Shown: positions 1-8,978, numbered from the stretch's first letter. The stretch: DNA of 64,000 nucleotides from an uncultured Muribaculaceae bacterium (GCA_934667475.1 CAKUMB010000004.1:62001-126000), one strand, 5' to 3'. Made by a program: numbers and translations. The notes: generated from the letters alone by a model not told the origin.

Positions 1-201
1 CGGTCATTCAATTGCAGTGTAAAATTAGTACACATTTTTGAATCTTGCAAGCCGCGCGGCGTTAATTCGCCTACTAAAACGTGTCGTGCCCGTGGCCAAT
101 AATTGATATTGTGAACACTTTCGGTGCATTTGGTAGGCCTCGGCACGGCTTTATTGACTGATTTTGCAGCCTGTGAAATTCTTAAACTCTATCGAAGACG
201 C

Positions 202-435
202 ATGTTTGTAACGAGTGTCATACTGCTGCTGGTGGCGCTGCTCACCGACGGATACATCTTGTTCAACTTCTTGCGGGGCGGATCGGCGCTGTGGTCGGTG
301 CTCCACTGGCTGCCCACCGCGGCGCTGGTGCTGGTCATTGCGCTCGCTGCCGCCGGTGTGGCGCATGATGGCGCTTTCCGTGCCGCTTCCACCGCTAACC
401 CCCATGTGTGCGTAGAATTGTGGCTGCCTGGATAA
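202..435 (+). pseudogene. N-terminal remnant of a membrane metallophosphoesterase
   Basis: This 77-codon frame encodes two hydrophobic helices (about residues 3-22 and 38-58) separated by a short loop containing Phe-Leu-Arg-Gly. The arrangement resembles the membrane anchor at the start of Bacteroidota YkuE-like metallophosphoesterases. The frame then stops, and none of the expected Asp/His/Asn metal-binding motifs follow in any frame over the next 360 bases. I infer a truncated, probably non-functional remnant. It could instead be a small unrelated membrane protein. The ATG at 202 is the first start that begins directly in the hydrophobic segment. Confidence 0.4.
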
Positions 436-736
436 GGTTGCCACGGGTGTATGTGCTACTAATGGAAACCTAAGACCATAATCAACTATTCCCGTAAATA
501 AGCAAAATAGGCCACAGTGCAGAAATGCTGTGGCCCATAATGTAACAGCTGAAAAATATCTGGGTGGTCCAAAAATGCTTTGTTATGTAATCTTCTATAT
601 ATTGAACAGGAAACCCAAAATCTGGAATGGCGTAATTGTGTAGCATGGTGCGTTGCCCAAACGCTCTGTAGCATTTCCGGCAAAGTGTCTGGTGTGGGCA
701 GTGGGGGATGTTCTCAACATATCTTAAACCCAAATA
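436..736. other. Non-coding stretch without a supported gene
   Basis: No open frame here looks like a real protein. A small hairpin with 8-bp arms lies at 510-535 and is followed on the minus strand by T-rich sequence, so it could be a weak terminator or decay debris. The stretch separates the metallophosphoesterase remnant from the acetyltransferase operon terminator, which fits a degraded region. Confidence 0.5.
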
Positions 737-774
737 GGCAAAGGCCGCTCCTGCGAACAGGAGCGGCCTTTGCC
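737..774 (-). terminator. Terminator of the dedA-rpe-acetyltransferase operon
   Basis: Perfect 17-bp inverted repeat (737-753 and 758-774) with a CGAA tetraloop. It lies 26 bases past the acetyltransferase stop codon on the minus strand and is followed there by a moderately T-rich stretch. Confidence 0.75.
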
Positions 775-799
775 GTAGTCTCGTTTGCGCGCTGTGGCG

Positions 800-1351
800 C
801 TATTGGTTGAATCGCGACGGGTCGAGGTGCTTTATCACCCGTGCGGGGTTGCCCACGGCCACGGCATAGTCGGGCACATCTTTGGTCACCACCGAGGCCG
901 CGCCCACTATGGCGTAGCGGCCCACCGTGACGCCCGGCAGCAGGGTGCTGCCAGCACCCACCCATGCGCCCTTGCACACGCGCACGGGCTTGCAGGTGAT
1001 CACGTCGCGGTCGTAGGGGTCGTGGTTGTTGCTAATGAGCTGCACGTTGGCGGCAATGCGCGCGTCATCTTCAATGGTGATGGTGCCGGCCGACATCATC
1101 AGGCAGCCGGGCATCACCACCACGTTGCTGCCAATGGTCACCTGGTTGGGGCGCACGGCAGTGAGCGGTGTCATCACCCTCGACCCCTGGCCCATATGGC
1201 CCTTGAATATCTCCCTTTGCAGGCTCCACCACTCGTCGCCGAATGGCAGTGCGTGGTTGAAGCGGTGCACCAGCTGCGCATAGTGTGCAGCCAGAGCCAC
1301 CTCCTGCTCCGATTGTCGCCTCACGTCAATTCTTGTCTCGCCCATTTCCAT
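800..1351 (-). CDS. Hexapeptide-repeat acyltransferase (maltose/galactoside O-acetyltransferase type)
   Basis: A 183-residue member of the left-handed beta-helix acetyltransferases that move an acetyl group from acetyl-CoA to a sugar hydroxyl in the cytoplasm. An N-terminal helical maltose-acetyltransferase-like segment (about 1-55) precedes isoleucine/valine-rich hexapeptide turns from about 70 to 165. His110 in the Asn-Asn-His-Asp-Pro motif matches the catalytic histidine, and the Gly-Asn-Pro-Ala-Arg motif near the end is typical of the family. The true acceptor sugar cannot be told from sequence. The start ATG overlaps the rpe stop codon (TAATG), so the two genes are probably translationally coupled; Met3 is an alternative start. 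Confidence 0.85.
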   Translation of the reverse strand: MEMGETRIDVRRQSEQEVALAAHYAQLVHRFNHALPFGDEWWSLQREIFKGHMGQGSRVMTPLTAVRPNQVTIGSNVVVMPGCLMMSAGTITIEDDARIAANVQLISNNHDPYDRDVITCKPVRVCKGAWVGAGSTLLPGVTVGRYAIVGAASVVTKDVPDYAVAVGNPARVIKHLDPSRFNQ

Positions 1352-1995
1352 TACAAGCGGTTGAGGGTGGCTATTGCCTCGAGCGGATTGGCCGATTTAA
1401 ACACGTAGTTGCCGGCCACCAGCACGTCGGCTCCTGCCTCGGCCAGCTGGCGGCCAGTGTCGGCGTTCACGCCGCCGTCGATTTCCACAAGGGCTTTCGA
1501 CCCCGTTTCGCCGATTAGGGCGCGCAGCTCGCGCAGTTTGCGCAGAGTGTTGGGAATAAACTTCTGGCCGCCGAAGCCGGGATTCACCGACATCAGCAGC
1601 ACCAGGTCGAGCTCGGCCACAATGTCGCGCAGCATGCACACCGGGGTGGCGGGGTTTAGCGTGACGCCGGCCTTCATGCCCGCATTGTGAATTTGCTGCA
1701 CCACGCGGTCGAGGTGGGTGCAGGCCTCATAGTGCACGTTCATTATCTCGGCTCCGCAGTCGCGCACCTCGCTCACAAACTTCTGCGGCTCCACTATCAT
1801 CAGGTGCACGTCCAGTGGCTTGCGGCACAGCTTCTGCACATATTTCATCACGGGAAATCCGAATGAAATGTTGGGCACAAACACACCGTCCATCACATCG
1901 AGGTGGAGCATGGCAGCCTCGCTGCCGTTAATCATTTCTAAGTCGCGCTCAAGGTTGCCGAAGTCGGCCGACAACAGCGATGGTGATACTTGCAT
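1351..1995 (-). CDS. rpe: Ribulose-phosphate 3-epimerase
   Basis: Interconverts ribulose 5-phosphate and xylulose 5-phosphate in the pentose phosphate pathway. The 214-residue TIM barrel starts at the internal Met whose sequence MQVSPSLLSADF is the usual beginning of the family; a longer frame reaching 2043 would add 16 atypical residues. Metal ligands expected from the family are present at His31, Asp33, His64 and Asp173, and the phosphate loop Asn-Pro-Gly-Phe-Gly-Gly is intact. It follows dedA by 51 bases and overlaps the acetyltransferase gene by one base, so the three genes probably form an operon. Confidence 0.95.
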   Translation of the reverse strand: MQVSPSLLSADFGNLERDLEMINGSEAAMLHLDVMDGVFVPNISFGFPVMKYVQKLCRKPLDVHLMIVEPQKFVSEVRDCGAEIMNVHYEACTHLDRVVQQIHNAGMKAGVTLNPATPVCMLRDIVAELDLVLLMSVNPGFGGQKFIPNTLRKLRELRALIGETGSKALVEIDGGVNADTGRQLAEAGADVLVAGNYVFKSANPLEAIATLNRL

Positions 1996-2046
1996 ATTGT
2001 ATAGAATGTTTTGGTAGTTTCTGTATGATAAGTCTTTGCTCAAGTG

Positions 2047-2778
2047 CTATGCCGCTTTGCTCTGGTCGCCGCCCTTCTTAATGGCGTGGTAGGCAATGAA
2101 CAGCACTATGAATATGGCCAGCGCATAGCCGCCATAGCTCAGATACTTGTTGTAGTGCTCAAGCTGCTGCAGCAGCTGCTCTTCGGGAAATTGGGTGCTC
2201 AGCCAGTAGCCAAGGCCGGCCAGCACGCAGTTCCACACGCCGGCGCCCAGAATGGTGTAGAGGGTAAACTTGCCAAAGTGCATGCGCGCCAGTCCGGCGG
2301 GAATCGAAATCAGCTGCCTCACGGCGGGAATCAGGCGGCCAAAGAATGTGCTTGCCGCTCCGTGCTTGTCGAAGTAGGCCTCGGCCTTCTGCACCTTGGC
2401 CGCATCGATGAGGCAGGCATGCCCTATGCGGCTGTTGGCAAACTTATACACCACTGGACGCCCTATGAGCAGAGCAATGCAGTAGTTGATGGCACCGCCA
2501 ATGAACGCGCCGAATGTGGCGAAAAACGCCACCATGTATATGTTGAGCTCTCCGTTGCGGGCGGCAAAGTAGGCTGCGGGAGGCACCACCACTTCCGACG
2601 GAAAGGGGATGAACGAGCTTTCGATGGCCATGAGTGCGGTGATGGTGGTATAGTTGAGGTTGCCCTTATACCAGTTGTAGATTTGCACAATGTCGTGAGG
2701 CATGAAAATTACTATAAGCACTATCACGGCAAGCAGCACCGCCACTATGGCTGCGAGTTGAATGGTGTCTTTTTTCAT
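2047..2778 (-). CDS. DedA family membrane protein
   Basis: A 243-residue integral membrane protein of the DedA/VTT superfamily, whose members include undecaprenyl-phosphate and phospholipid flippases. An N-terminal membrane segment (about 8-28) is followed by the conserved family region: an amphipathic entry with Ser-Ser-Phe-Ile-Pro-Phe-Pro near residue 54, and the later Phe-Gly-Arg-Leu-Ile-Pro-Ala-Val-Arg motif carrying the conserved arginine needed for transport in studied members. Two further membrane segments lie toward the C terminus. The exact substrate is unknown. It is the first gene of the operon with rpe and the acetyltransferase. Confidence 0.9.
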   Translation of the reverse strand: MKKDTIQLAAIVAVLLAVIVLIVIFMPHDIVQIYNWYKGNLNYTTITALMAIESSFIPFPSEVVVPPAAYFAARNGELNIYMVAFFATFGAFIGGAINYCIALLIGRPVVYKFANSRIGHACLIDAAKVQKAEAYFDKHGAASTFFGRLIPAVRQLISIPAGLARMHFGKFTLYTILGAGVWNCVLAGLGYWLSTQFPEEQLLQQLEHYNKYLSYGGYALAIFIVLFIAYHAIKKGGDQSKAA

Positions 2779-2828
2779 TATTGCAAGTTAGTTGAGATGT
2801 TTGTCGATAAAATCATGAATTTATGGGG

Positions 2829-2860
2829 CAAAGTTACGCAAAAAATCGGCACACCGCAAA
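2829..2860 (-). promoter_or_regulatory. Promoter of dedA-rpe operon
   Basis: On the minus strand a TTTG -33 box (2857-2860) and a TAACTTTG -7 box (2829-2836) are separated by 20 nt. This is the Bacteroidota sigma-ABfr consensus and gives a leader of roughly 45 nt before dedA. Confidence 0.75.
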
Positions 2861-2880
2861 GGTGCCATGGCGGGGCGTGG

Positions 2881-3495
2881 TCATTGCCCAAGCGGGGCGT
2901 CGGGGTGCAGGCGGTAGCCCAGCGAGGCAAACATGCGTCCGTAGGCCGCCGCCTTGGCCGTGAGGGCCAGCGGATAGGCGCGCGACGACGATGGCATGCG
3001 GCACAGCTCAAAGTTGTGCCCCGAGGCGCAGCATGGCACCGTTTGCCCCGTCTTGGGCAGTGGCACCCCGGCTTTGGCGGCAATCACGCCTGTGGCCTTC
3101 TCGCCGGCTGTGACCACGGCCTCGATGGTGGGCCGCTTGGCAAACAGGGCGTCGAGGTCGATTGTCTCCACTATTTCCAGATGCTTGTCGCTGGCGTTGT
3201 CCTTCAGTCGGCGCACCCGCATTGCCGTGTCCCACAGGGCTATGCGCTTCTCGGTGAGAAACCGCTTGATGTCGGCCAGGCGAAAGGCTTTGGCACTGGC
3301 GTCCCAAAAGCGGTCTTTGTCGCCATAAAACAGCAGGCCCATAATGCGCCACATGTCGTTGATTTTGTTGGGGTAGTAAAACGGCATCGACCACCGCACC
3401 GGCTTGGGCGGAAACGTGCCGAGCATTATCACTCGCGCGTCCTCGGGCAGAAAGGGTTCGAAGGGATGCGACTCTATTTGTTTGTTGCTTTCCAT
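2881..3495 (-). CDS. Uracil-DNA glycosylase superfamily protein
   Basis: A 204-residue cytoplasmic protein related to the UDG/MUG superfamily, which removes deaminated or mismatched bases from DNA. The first motif (Leu-Gly-Thr-Phe-Pro-Pro, about residues 26-31) and the later Pro-Ser-Ser-Ser-Arg-Ala segment fit the two active-site loops of this superfamily, and the Asn/Trp-rich stretch after the first motif is like the Bacteroidota subgroup. Which lesion it removes (uracil, hypoxanthine or other) is not clear. I chose the Met at 3495 because the upstream Met at 3510 lies inside a likely -7 box (TAATTTTG, 3508-3515 on the minus strand). Confidence 0.75.
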   Translation of the reverse strand: MESNKQIESHPFEPFLPEDARVIMLGTFPPKPVRWSMPFYYPNKINDMWRIMGLLFYGDKDRFWDASAKAFRLADIKRFLTEKRIALWDTAMRVRRLKDNASDKHLEIVETIDLDALFAKRPTIEAVVTAGEKATGVIAAKAGVPLPKTGQTVPCCASGHNFELCRMPSSSRAYPLALTAKAAAYGRMFASLGYRLHPDAPLGQ

Positions 3496-3570
3496 ATTGC
3501 TGAGTGGCAAAATTAGCTATATGGCGCAATATTTCCCAACAAATAGTGCCGTGCAATATTTAATTTTCAT

Positions 3571-3578
3571 TAATTTTG
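3571..3578 (+). promoter_or_regulatory. -7 box of the Wza-like lipoprotein gene
   Basis: TAATTTTG matches the Bacteroidota -7 consensus and sits 57 bases before the start codon. No convincing TTTG -33 box is seen at the expected distance. Confidence 0.45.
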
Positions 3579-3634
3579 TCCAACAAAGAAATTCATTAAA
3601 AATTCAACGTATAATACACACTGAAAAAAGACGT

Positions 3635-4444
3635 ATGAAAATCCATCATTTCCTGTTTTTAGCTATCGTTGCGCTGGTGCTTGGCAGCTGCAACACGTCA
3701 AAAGACATCCCATACATGATTGATGCCGGAAAACTGCCTCAAGATGTGCTGCAAGCTGCGTCTAAGGCCAACGACCCCGTGATTATGCCCGGCGATATGC
3801 TCGACATAACTGTGAGCAGTTTCAATGCCGAGACCGTGAAGCCCTTCAACCGCGGCACCTACCGCAGCTCGGAGAGCGGTGCGTCGACCAACAGCAGCGG
3901 CCAGGAGCAGTCGCAAAACTACTACCTTGTGGATGTGTCGGGCAACATCGAGTTCCCCATTTTGGGCAAGCTGCATGTGGGCGGCCTCAGCAAGACGGCC
4001 ATCGAAGACCTCATTGCCTCGCGCATCTATCCCAAATATCTCACCGAGCGCCCCGGTGTGGAGGTGCGCATGCGCAACTTCCACGTGTCGATTCTTGGCG
4101 AGGTGGCTTCGCCCGGAGTCATCACCACGCAAAACGAGAGCATGAACATTCTCGAGGCCATTGCCAAGGCTGGCGACCTCACCATTCAGGGCAAGCGCAA
4201 CAATGTGATGGTTATCAGCACACAAGCCGACGGCAGCCGCACGGTGCGCTACGTCAATCTCAATGACAAAAACCTCATCGTGTCGCCCGACTTCTATCTG
4301 CATCAGAACGACATAATCTACGTTGAGCCCAACGCCTCAAAGGCGCGCTCGTCGTGGTCGGTGCCGCCTGCGCTCACGCTCACCGTCAGCTCCATCGGCA
4401 CGCTCATCTCAATAGCCACACTCATCATCACCCTCACCAAGTAG
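3635..4444 (+). CDS. Polysaccharide export lipoprotein (Wza-like)
   Basis: A 269-residue outer-membrane polysaccharide biosynthesis/export protein. The N terminus is a lipoprotein signal (MKIHHFLFLAIVALVLGSC) with the lipidated Cys at residue 19. A polysaccharide-export domain (Pro-Gly-Asp-Met-Leu-Asp-Ile, about residue 50) is followed by an SLBB-type domain (Gly-Glu-Val-Ala-Ser-Pro-Gly) and a C-terminal hydrophobic helix (about 245-265), as is common in Bacteroidota homologues. The start was set at the Met opening the signal peptide. Its usual partner, a Wzc-type tyrosine kinase/chain-length regulator, is not adjacent, and no glycosyltransferases surround it, so it is an orphan here. Confidence 0.9.
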   Translation: MKIHHFLFLAIVALVLGSCNTSKDIPYMIDAGKLPQDVLQAASKANDPVIMPGDMLDITVSSFNAETVKPFNRGTYRSSESGASTNSSGQEQSQNYYLVDVSGNIEFPILGKLHVGGLSKTAIEDLIASRIYPKYLTERPGVEVRMRNFHVSILGEVASPGVITTQNESMNILEAIAKAGDLTIQGKRNNVMVISTQADGSRTVRYVNLNDKNLIVSPDFYLHQNDIIYVEPNASKARSSWSVPPALTLTVSSIGTLISIATLIITLTK

Positions 4445-4476
4445 CAGGGTAGGGGGGCTACAGCATAACCGAATAA

Positions 4477-4534
4477 GGCCAGCCGGCACTCAGCAGCATT
4501 GCATTCTGCTGGGTGTCGGCTGGCCTCTTTTTTT
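4477..4534 (+). terminator. Rho-independent terminator after the Wza-like gene
   Basis: An interrupted GC-rich hairpin (4477-4525) is followed by a T-rich run (4526-4534). It may also act in reverse for the convergent trpB gene. Confidence 0.75.
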
Positions 4535-4583
4535 ATTGTGTGCGTAAAAAAGTTTGTTGTGCTGTGCGTGAGTGCGGTGCCGC

Positions 4584-5948
4584 CTACTTTATAATCTGCT
4601 CAAGTTTGCGCGTGTTTTCGCGAATCTCCTCCTCGGGCACCTCATAGTTAGACAGGTCGTTGGCAAAATAGCGGTCGTAAGCCGTCATGTCAATCAGTCC
4701 GTGGCCCGACAGGTTGAACAGTATCACCTTGCTCTTGCCCTCCACCTTGGCCTTCAGCGCCTCGCGTATGGCTGCCGCAATGGCGTGCGACGACTCGGGG
4801 GCGGGTATTATGCCCTCGCTGCGGGCAAACATGGTTGCGGCCTTGAAAGTTTCGAGTTGTGGAATGTCTACGGCGTCAACCAGCCCGTCGTGCTTCAGCT
4901 GGCTAATCACCGAGCCGGCGCCGTGGTAGCGCAGACCGCCGGCATGTATGTTGGTCGGCTGGAAGTCGTGTCCCAAGGTGTACATGGGAATCAGCGGCGT
5001 GTAGCCAGCCTCGTCGCCAAAGTCATACTGGAACACGCCGCGCGTCAGCTTGGGGCACGACGACGGTTCGGCGGCTATGAAGTGCACGTTGCGCTCGCCG
5101 CTAAGGTTGTGGCGCAGGAAGGGGAACGCTATGCCCGAGAAGTTGCTGCCGCCGCCAAAGCAGGCAATCACAGTGTCGGGATACTCGCCCGCCATCTCCA
5201 TCTGCTTCTCGGCCTCGAGGCCTATCACCGTCTGGTGCAGAGCCACGTGGTTGAGCACCGAGCCCAGCACATATTTGCAGTTGGGCGTGCTCATGGCCAG
5301 TTCCACCGCCTCGCTGATGGCTGTGCCCAGCGAGCCTTGGCAGTTGGGGTGATCGGTGATGATTTTGCGCCCAGCCTTGGTCGACATGCTGGGCGAAGCT
5401 ATCACCTCGGCGCCGTAAGTCTGCATGATTGAGCGGCGGTAGGGCTTCTGCTCATATGAAATCTTCACCATATACACTGCCAGCTCAAGGCCGAAGTGCT
5501 TGGCTGCCAGCGACAGTGCCGCACCCCACTGGCCTGCGCCGGTCTCGGTGGTGATGTTGGTCACGCCCTCCTTTTTGCAGTAGTAGGCCTGCGCAATGGC
5601 CGAGTTCAGCTTGTGCGAGCCCACGGGGCTAACGCTCTCATTCTTAAAGTAGATGTGCGCGGGCGTGTCGAGCAGCTTCTCGAGGCCGCGGGCGCGCACC
5701 AGGGGCGTGGGACGCCAGATGCGGTACATTTCACGCACCTCATCGGGAATTTCAATCCAGCGGTCGGTGGTGTTAAGTTCTTGGCTTGCCGCCTCGCGTG
5801 AAAACAGCGGACTCAAGTCATCCTCGGTGAGGGGCTTGTGTGTGGCGGGGTTGATGAGCGGCAGCGGCTTTTGCTTCATGTCGGCCACCACGTTATACCA
5901 TGCTTGCGGTATGTCTTTCTCGCTTAATAAAAACTTTTTCGTCTCCAT
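4584..5948 (-). CDS. trpB2: Tryptophan synthase beta-like protein (TrpB2 type)
   Basis: A 454-residue PLP enzyme of the TrpB2 group, which condenses indole with serine to make tryptophan. The PLP-binding lysine lies in the Gly-Ser-His-Lys-Leu-Asn segment (about residue 112), followed by Glu-Thr-Gly-Ala-Gly-Gln-Trp-Gly and the phosphate-binding Gly-Gly-Gly-Ser-Asn loop. The length and long N-terminal extension match TrpB2 rather than the 400-residue TrpB1. It stands alone, without trpA or other trp genes nearby, so it may salvage free indole rather than work in the canonical complex. Confidence 0.92.
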   Translation of the reverse strand: METKKFLLSEKDIPQAWYNVVADMKQKPLPLINPATHKPLTEDDLSPLFSREAASQELNTTDRWIEIPDEVREMYRIWRPTPLVRARGLEKLLDTPAHIYFKNESVSPVGSHKLNSAIAQAYYCKKEGVTNITTETGAGQWGAALSLAAKHFGLELAVYMVKISYEQKPYRRSIMQTYGAEVIASPSMSTKAGRKIITDHPNCQGSLGTAISEAVELAMSTPNCKYVLGSVLNHVALHQTVIGLEAEKQMEMAGEYPDTVIACFGGGSNFSGIAFPFLRHNLSGERNVHFIAAEPSSCPKLTRGVFQYDFGDEAGYTPLIPMYTLGHDFQPTNIHAGGLRYHGAGSVISQLKHDGLVDAVDIPQLETFKAATMFARSEGIIPAPESSHAIAAAIREALKAKVEGKSKVILFNLSGHGLIDMTAYDRYFANDLSNYEVPEEEIRENTRKLEQIIK

Positions 5949-6012
5949 TCGCCTTATGCTTTTAAATGTGAATATTAAATGTATATTTATTGTTTTATTT
6001 CGTTTGGATATG

Positions 6013-6045
6013 CAAATATACTATATTGTTTTGCTATAATCCAAA
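6013..6045 (-). promoter_or_regulatory. Promoter of trpB2
   Basis: On the minus strand TTTG (6042-6045) and TATATTTG (6013-6020) are separated by 21 nt, a full match to the Bacteroidota consensus, leaving a leader of about 60 nt. Confidence 0.75.
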
Positions 6046-6145
6046 TTTTTATGCCGAAAAATGACAAATTTATTACTGCATGACAAAGTGTCAGTGTGGT
6101 GCACGTATGCCATTGTTCAAGGCTTAACTGCAGTATGTCAGCCAG

Positions 6146-6176
6146 TTAGGTCGGTCGAGCCATGCCGCTATTTTTG
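6146..6176 (+). promoter_or_regulatory. Candidate clpB promoter
   Basis: TATTTTTG (6169-6176) fits the -7 consensus. The -33 position holds only a weak TTAG (6146-6149) at 19-nt spacing. No CIRCE-type inverted repeat was seen in the clpB upstream region. Confidence 0.4.
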
Positions 6177-6241
6177 GTGGCACGCGGTTTGCTTGGTTCG
6201 GCGAGTGACAATTGAAATAAAAAAACAAAAATATATAGATT

Positions 6242-8833
6242 ATGAACTTTGACAACTTTACAATCAAATCGCAGGAAATTGTGCAGAAGGCAGTGCAAAT
6301 GGCCCGCGCTGGCGGCAACCAGGCACTGGAACCTGTGCATCTGCTTAAGGCCATCATAGCCGAAGGCGACTCTGTGGTGAAGTTTATATTCCAGAAGCTC
6401 GACATCAGCCAGGCAATGGTTGAGCGTCCGCTGGAAGACGAACTTGCCAAGTTGCCCAAGGTGAATGGCGGCGAGCCCTACTTGAGCAGTGACTCAAGCA
6501 AGGTGCTGGAGAGCGCCAACAACTACGCCTCCAAAAACGGCGACCAGTATGTAACCGCCGAGGCCCTGCTGATGGGCGTGTTCAAGAGCGGTGCCGCTGC
6601 TTCAACCATATTGAAGAACGCCGGTGTCACCGAGCAACTGCTGCAGCAGGCCATAGCCGAGCTGCGCAAGGGCAAGAAGGCCACCGGCCAAGAGGCCGAG
6701 GAGCAGTATAATGCCCTCAACAAATATGCCATCAATCTGTGCGAGCGCGCCCGTCAGGGCAAGCTCGACCCCGTGATTGGCCGTGACGACGAGATTAGGC
6801 GCGTGCTGCAAATTCTCAGCCGCCGCACCAAGAACAACCCTATTCTCATAGGCGAGCCGGGTACCGGTAAGACGGCCATCGTCGAGGGGCTTGCACAACG
6901 CATAGTGCGCGGCGACGTGCCCGAGAACCTGAAAAACAAGCAGGTGTTCTCGCTCGACATGGGTGCGCTCATCGCCGGTGCCAAATATCAGGGTGAGTTT
7001 GAGGAGCGACTGAAGGCCGTGATCAACGAGATTACCCAGGCCAACGGCGACATAATCCTATTCATCGATGAAATCCACACCCTGGTGGGGGCCGGCAAGA
7101 GTGGCGGCGGCGCAATGGACGCAGCCAACATTCTGAAGCCTGCCCTGGCCCGTGGCGACCTGCGCAGCATAGGCGCAACCACGCTCGACGAGTATCAGAA
7201 GTATTTCGAGAAGGACAAGGCCCTGGAGCGCCGCTTCCAGGTGGTGATGGTCGACGAGCCCGACGAGGAGAGTGCAATCGCCATTCTGCGTGGCCTTAAG
7301 GAGAAATACGAGAACCACCACAAGGTGCGCATCCGCGACGAGGCAATAATCGCAGCCGTGCAGCTCAGTGAGCGCTACATTAGCGACCGCTTCCTGCCCG
7401 ACAAGGCCATCGACCTTGTAGATGAGGCCGCCGCCAAGCTCAGAATTGAGATGGACTCGGTGCCACAAGGCCTCGACGAGATAACTCGCAAAATCTCGCA
7501 GCTCGAAATCGAGCGCGAGGCAATAAAGCGCGACGGCGACGAGCAGCGCATCAAGCAGCTCGAGCAGCAGATTGCCAACCTCAAGGACCAGGAGCGCGAC
7601 TACAGTGCCAAGTGGAAGGCCGAGAAGGAGCTCATCAACAAGATTCAGCAAAACAAAATCGACATCGAGCAACTCAACTTCGAGGCCGAGCGCGCCGAGC
7701 GCGAGAGCGATTACGCCCGCGTGGCTCAAATCCGGTATTCAAGCATAAAGCAGAAGGAGGACGAGAACCGCGAAATCCAGCAGAAGCTCAACGCCATGCA
7801 GGGCGACAAGGCTCTGATCAAGGAGGAGGTCGATGCCGACGACATCGCCGATGTGGTGTCGCGCTGGACGGGAATACCTGTCACCAAGATGCTGCAGAGC
7901 GAAAAAGACAAACTGCTGCACCTTGAAGAGGAGCTGCACAAGCGTGTGGTGGGGCAGGACGAGGCCATCACGGCCATCGCCGACGCCGTGCGCCGCAGCC
8001 GCGCCGGCCTCAACGACCCGCGCCGACCCATTGGCTCGTTCATCTTCCTCGGCACCACTGGTGTGGGCAAGACCGAGCTGGCAAAGGCTTTGGCCGACTA
8101 CCTCTTCAACGACGAAAACATGATGACCCGTATCGACATGAGCGAGTATCAGGAGAAGTTCTCGGTGTCGCGCCTCATCGGTCCGCCTCCGGGCTATGTG
8201 GGCTATGAAGAGGGTGGCCAGCTCACCGAGGCTGTGCGCCGCAAGCCTTACTCGGTGGTGCTGTTTGATGAAATCGAGAAGGCTCACCCCGATGTGTTCA
8301 ACATCTTGCTGCAGGTGCTCGACGACGGCCGGCTCACCGACAACAAGGGACGCACGGTGAACTTCAAGAACACCATCATCATCATGACCTCCAACCTGGG
8401 CAGCAACCTCATTCGTGAGCGTTTTGAGGGGCTTACCGACGCCAACCGCGAGAGCGTGATAAGCTCAACCCGCGCCGAGGTGTTCGAGATGCTTAAGAAG
8501 ACCATTCGTCCTGAATTCTTGAACCGTATCGACGAGATTATAATGTTCACCCCGCTCAACGAGGCTCAGATAAGGCAAATCGTGTCGCTGCAGCTGGGCG
8601 GTGTCACCAAGATGCTGGCCAAGAATGGCATCACCCTCCAGTATACCGACGCTGCTGTGGGCCTGCTGGCCAGCGCCGGCTACGATCCTGAGTTTGGTGC
8701 GCGTCCTGTGAAGCGCGCCATCCAGAATCTGGTGCTCAACCAGCTGTCGAAAGACATCATAGGCCAGCGCGTGAACCGCGACAAGCCCATTGTGGTCGAT
8801 GCCAAAGATGGCAACATAGTGTTCCGCAACTAA
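6242..8833 (+). CDS. clpB: ATP-dependent chaperone ClpB
   Basis: Hexameric AAA+ disaggregase that pulls polypeptides out of aggregates together with DnaK. The 863 residues show the N-terminal Clp repeat domain (about 1-145), the first ATPase domain with Walker A GEPGTGKT at 204-211, a coiled-coil middle domain (about 410-530) that distinguishes ClpB from ClpA/ClpC, and the second ATPase domain with Walker A GTTGVGKT at 604-611. The pore-loop and sensor segments look intact, including Gly-Tyr-Val-Gly-Tyr. It is monocistronic and ends in a strong terminator. Expression is presumably stress-linked, but no heat-shock operator is visible. Confidence 0.97.
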   Translation: MNFDNFTIKSQEIVQKAVQMARAGGNQALEPVHLLKAIIAEGDSVVKFIFQKLDISQAMVERPLEDELAKLPKVNGGEPYLSSDSSKVLESANNYASKNGDQYVTAEALLMGVFKSGAAASTILKNAGVTEQLLQQAIAELRKGKKATGQEAEEQYNALNKYAINLCERARQGKLDPVIGRDDEIRRVLQILSRRTKNNPILIGEPGTGKTAIVEGLAQRIVRGDVPENLKNKQVFSLDMGALIAGAKYQGEFEERLKAVINEITQANGDIILFIDEIHTLVGAGKSGGGAMDAANILKPALARGDLRSIGATTLDEYQKYFEKDKALERRFQVVMVDEPDEESAIAILRGLKEKYENHHKVRIRDEAIIAAVQLSERYISDRFLPDKAIDLVDEAAAKLRIEMDSVPQGLDEITRKISQLEIEREAIKRDGDEQRIKQLEQQIANLKDQERDYSAKWKAEKELINKIQQNKIDIEQLNFEAERAERESDYARVAQIRYSSIKQKEDENREIQQKLNAMQGDKALIKEEVDADDIADVVSRWTGIPVTKMLQSEKDKLLHLEEELHKRVVGQDEAITAIADAVRRSRAGLNDPRRPIGSFIFLGTTGVGKTELAKALADYLFNDENMMTRIDMSEYQEKFSVSRLIGPPPGYVGYEEGGQLTEAVRRKPYSVVLFDEIEKAHPDVFNILLQVLDDGRLTDNKGRTVNFKNTIIIMTSNLGSNLIRERFEGLTDANRESVISSTRAEVFEMLKKTIRPEFLNRIDEIIMFTPLNEAQIRQIVSLQLGGVTKMLAKNGITLQYTDAAVGLLASAGYDPEFGARPVKRAIQNLVLNQLSKDIIGQRVNRDKPIVVDAKDGNIVFRN

Positions 8834-8883
8834 ATCGCGTGGCCGCATCAGTCATGGTGCAGCGCGCTCCAAAAAATAAACTA

Positions 8884-8929
8884 AGCGGGGCCGACTCCTT
8901 GAAAATTTGGAGTCGGCCCCGCTTTTTTT
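8884..8929. terminator. Bidirectional terminator between clpB and the Dabb gene
   Basis: Perfect 15-bp stem (8884-8898 with 8909-8923) followed by a seven-T run on the plus strand. It serves clpB, and its position also suits the convergent Dabb/ABC-F operon. Confidence 0.85.
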
Positions 8930-8978
8930 GTCGTCACGCAGTCGCGGCCATGGCGGCCGTTGCCGTGCCGTATGTCTG

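Noticed and set aside
482..733. An 83-codon minus-strand frame with Cys/His pairs
   Set aside because: It looked briefly like a transposase zinc-finger remnant, but the spacing and remainder of the sequence match no family I know, and no inverted repeats flank it.
4477..4525. Interpretation of the hairpin after the Wza-like gene as a mobile-element end
   Set aside because: It is followed by a T-run and lies between convergent stops, which a terminator explains better.
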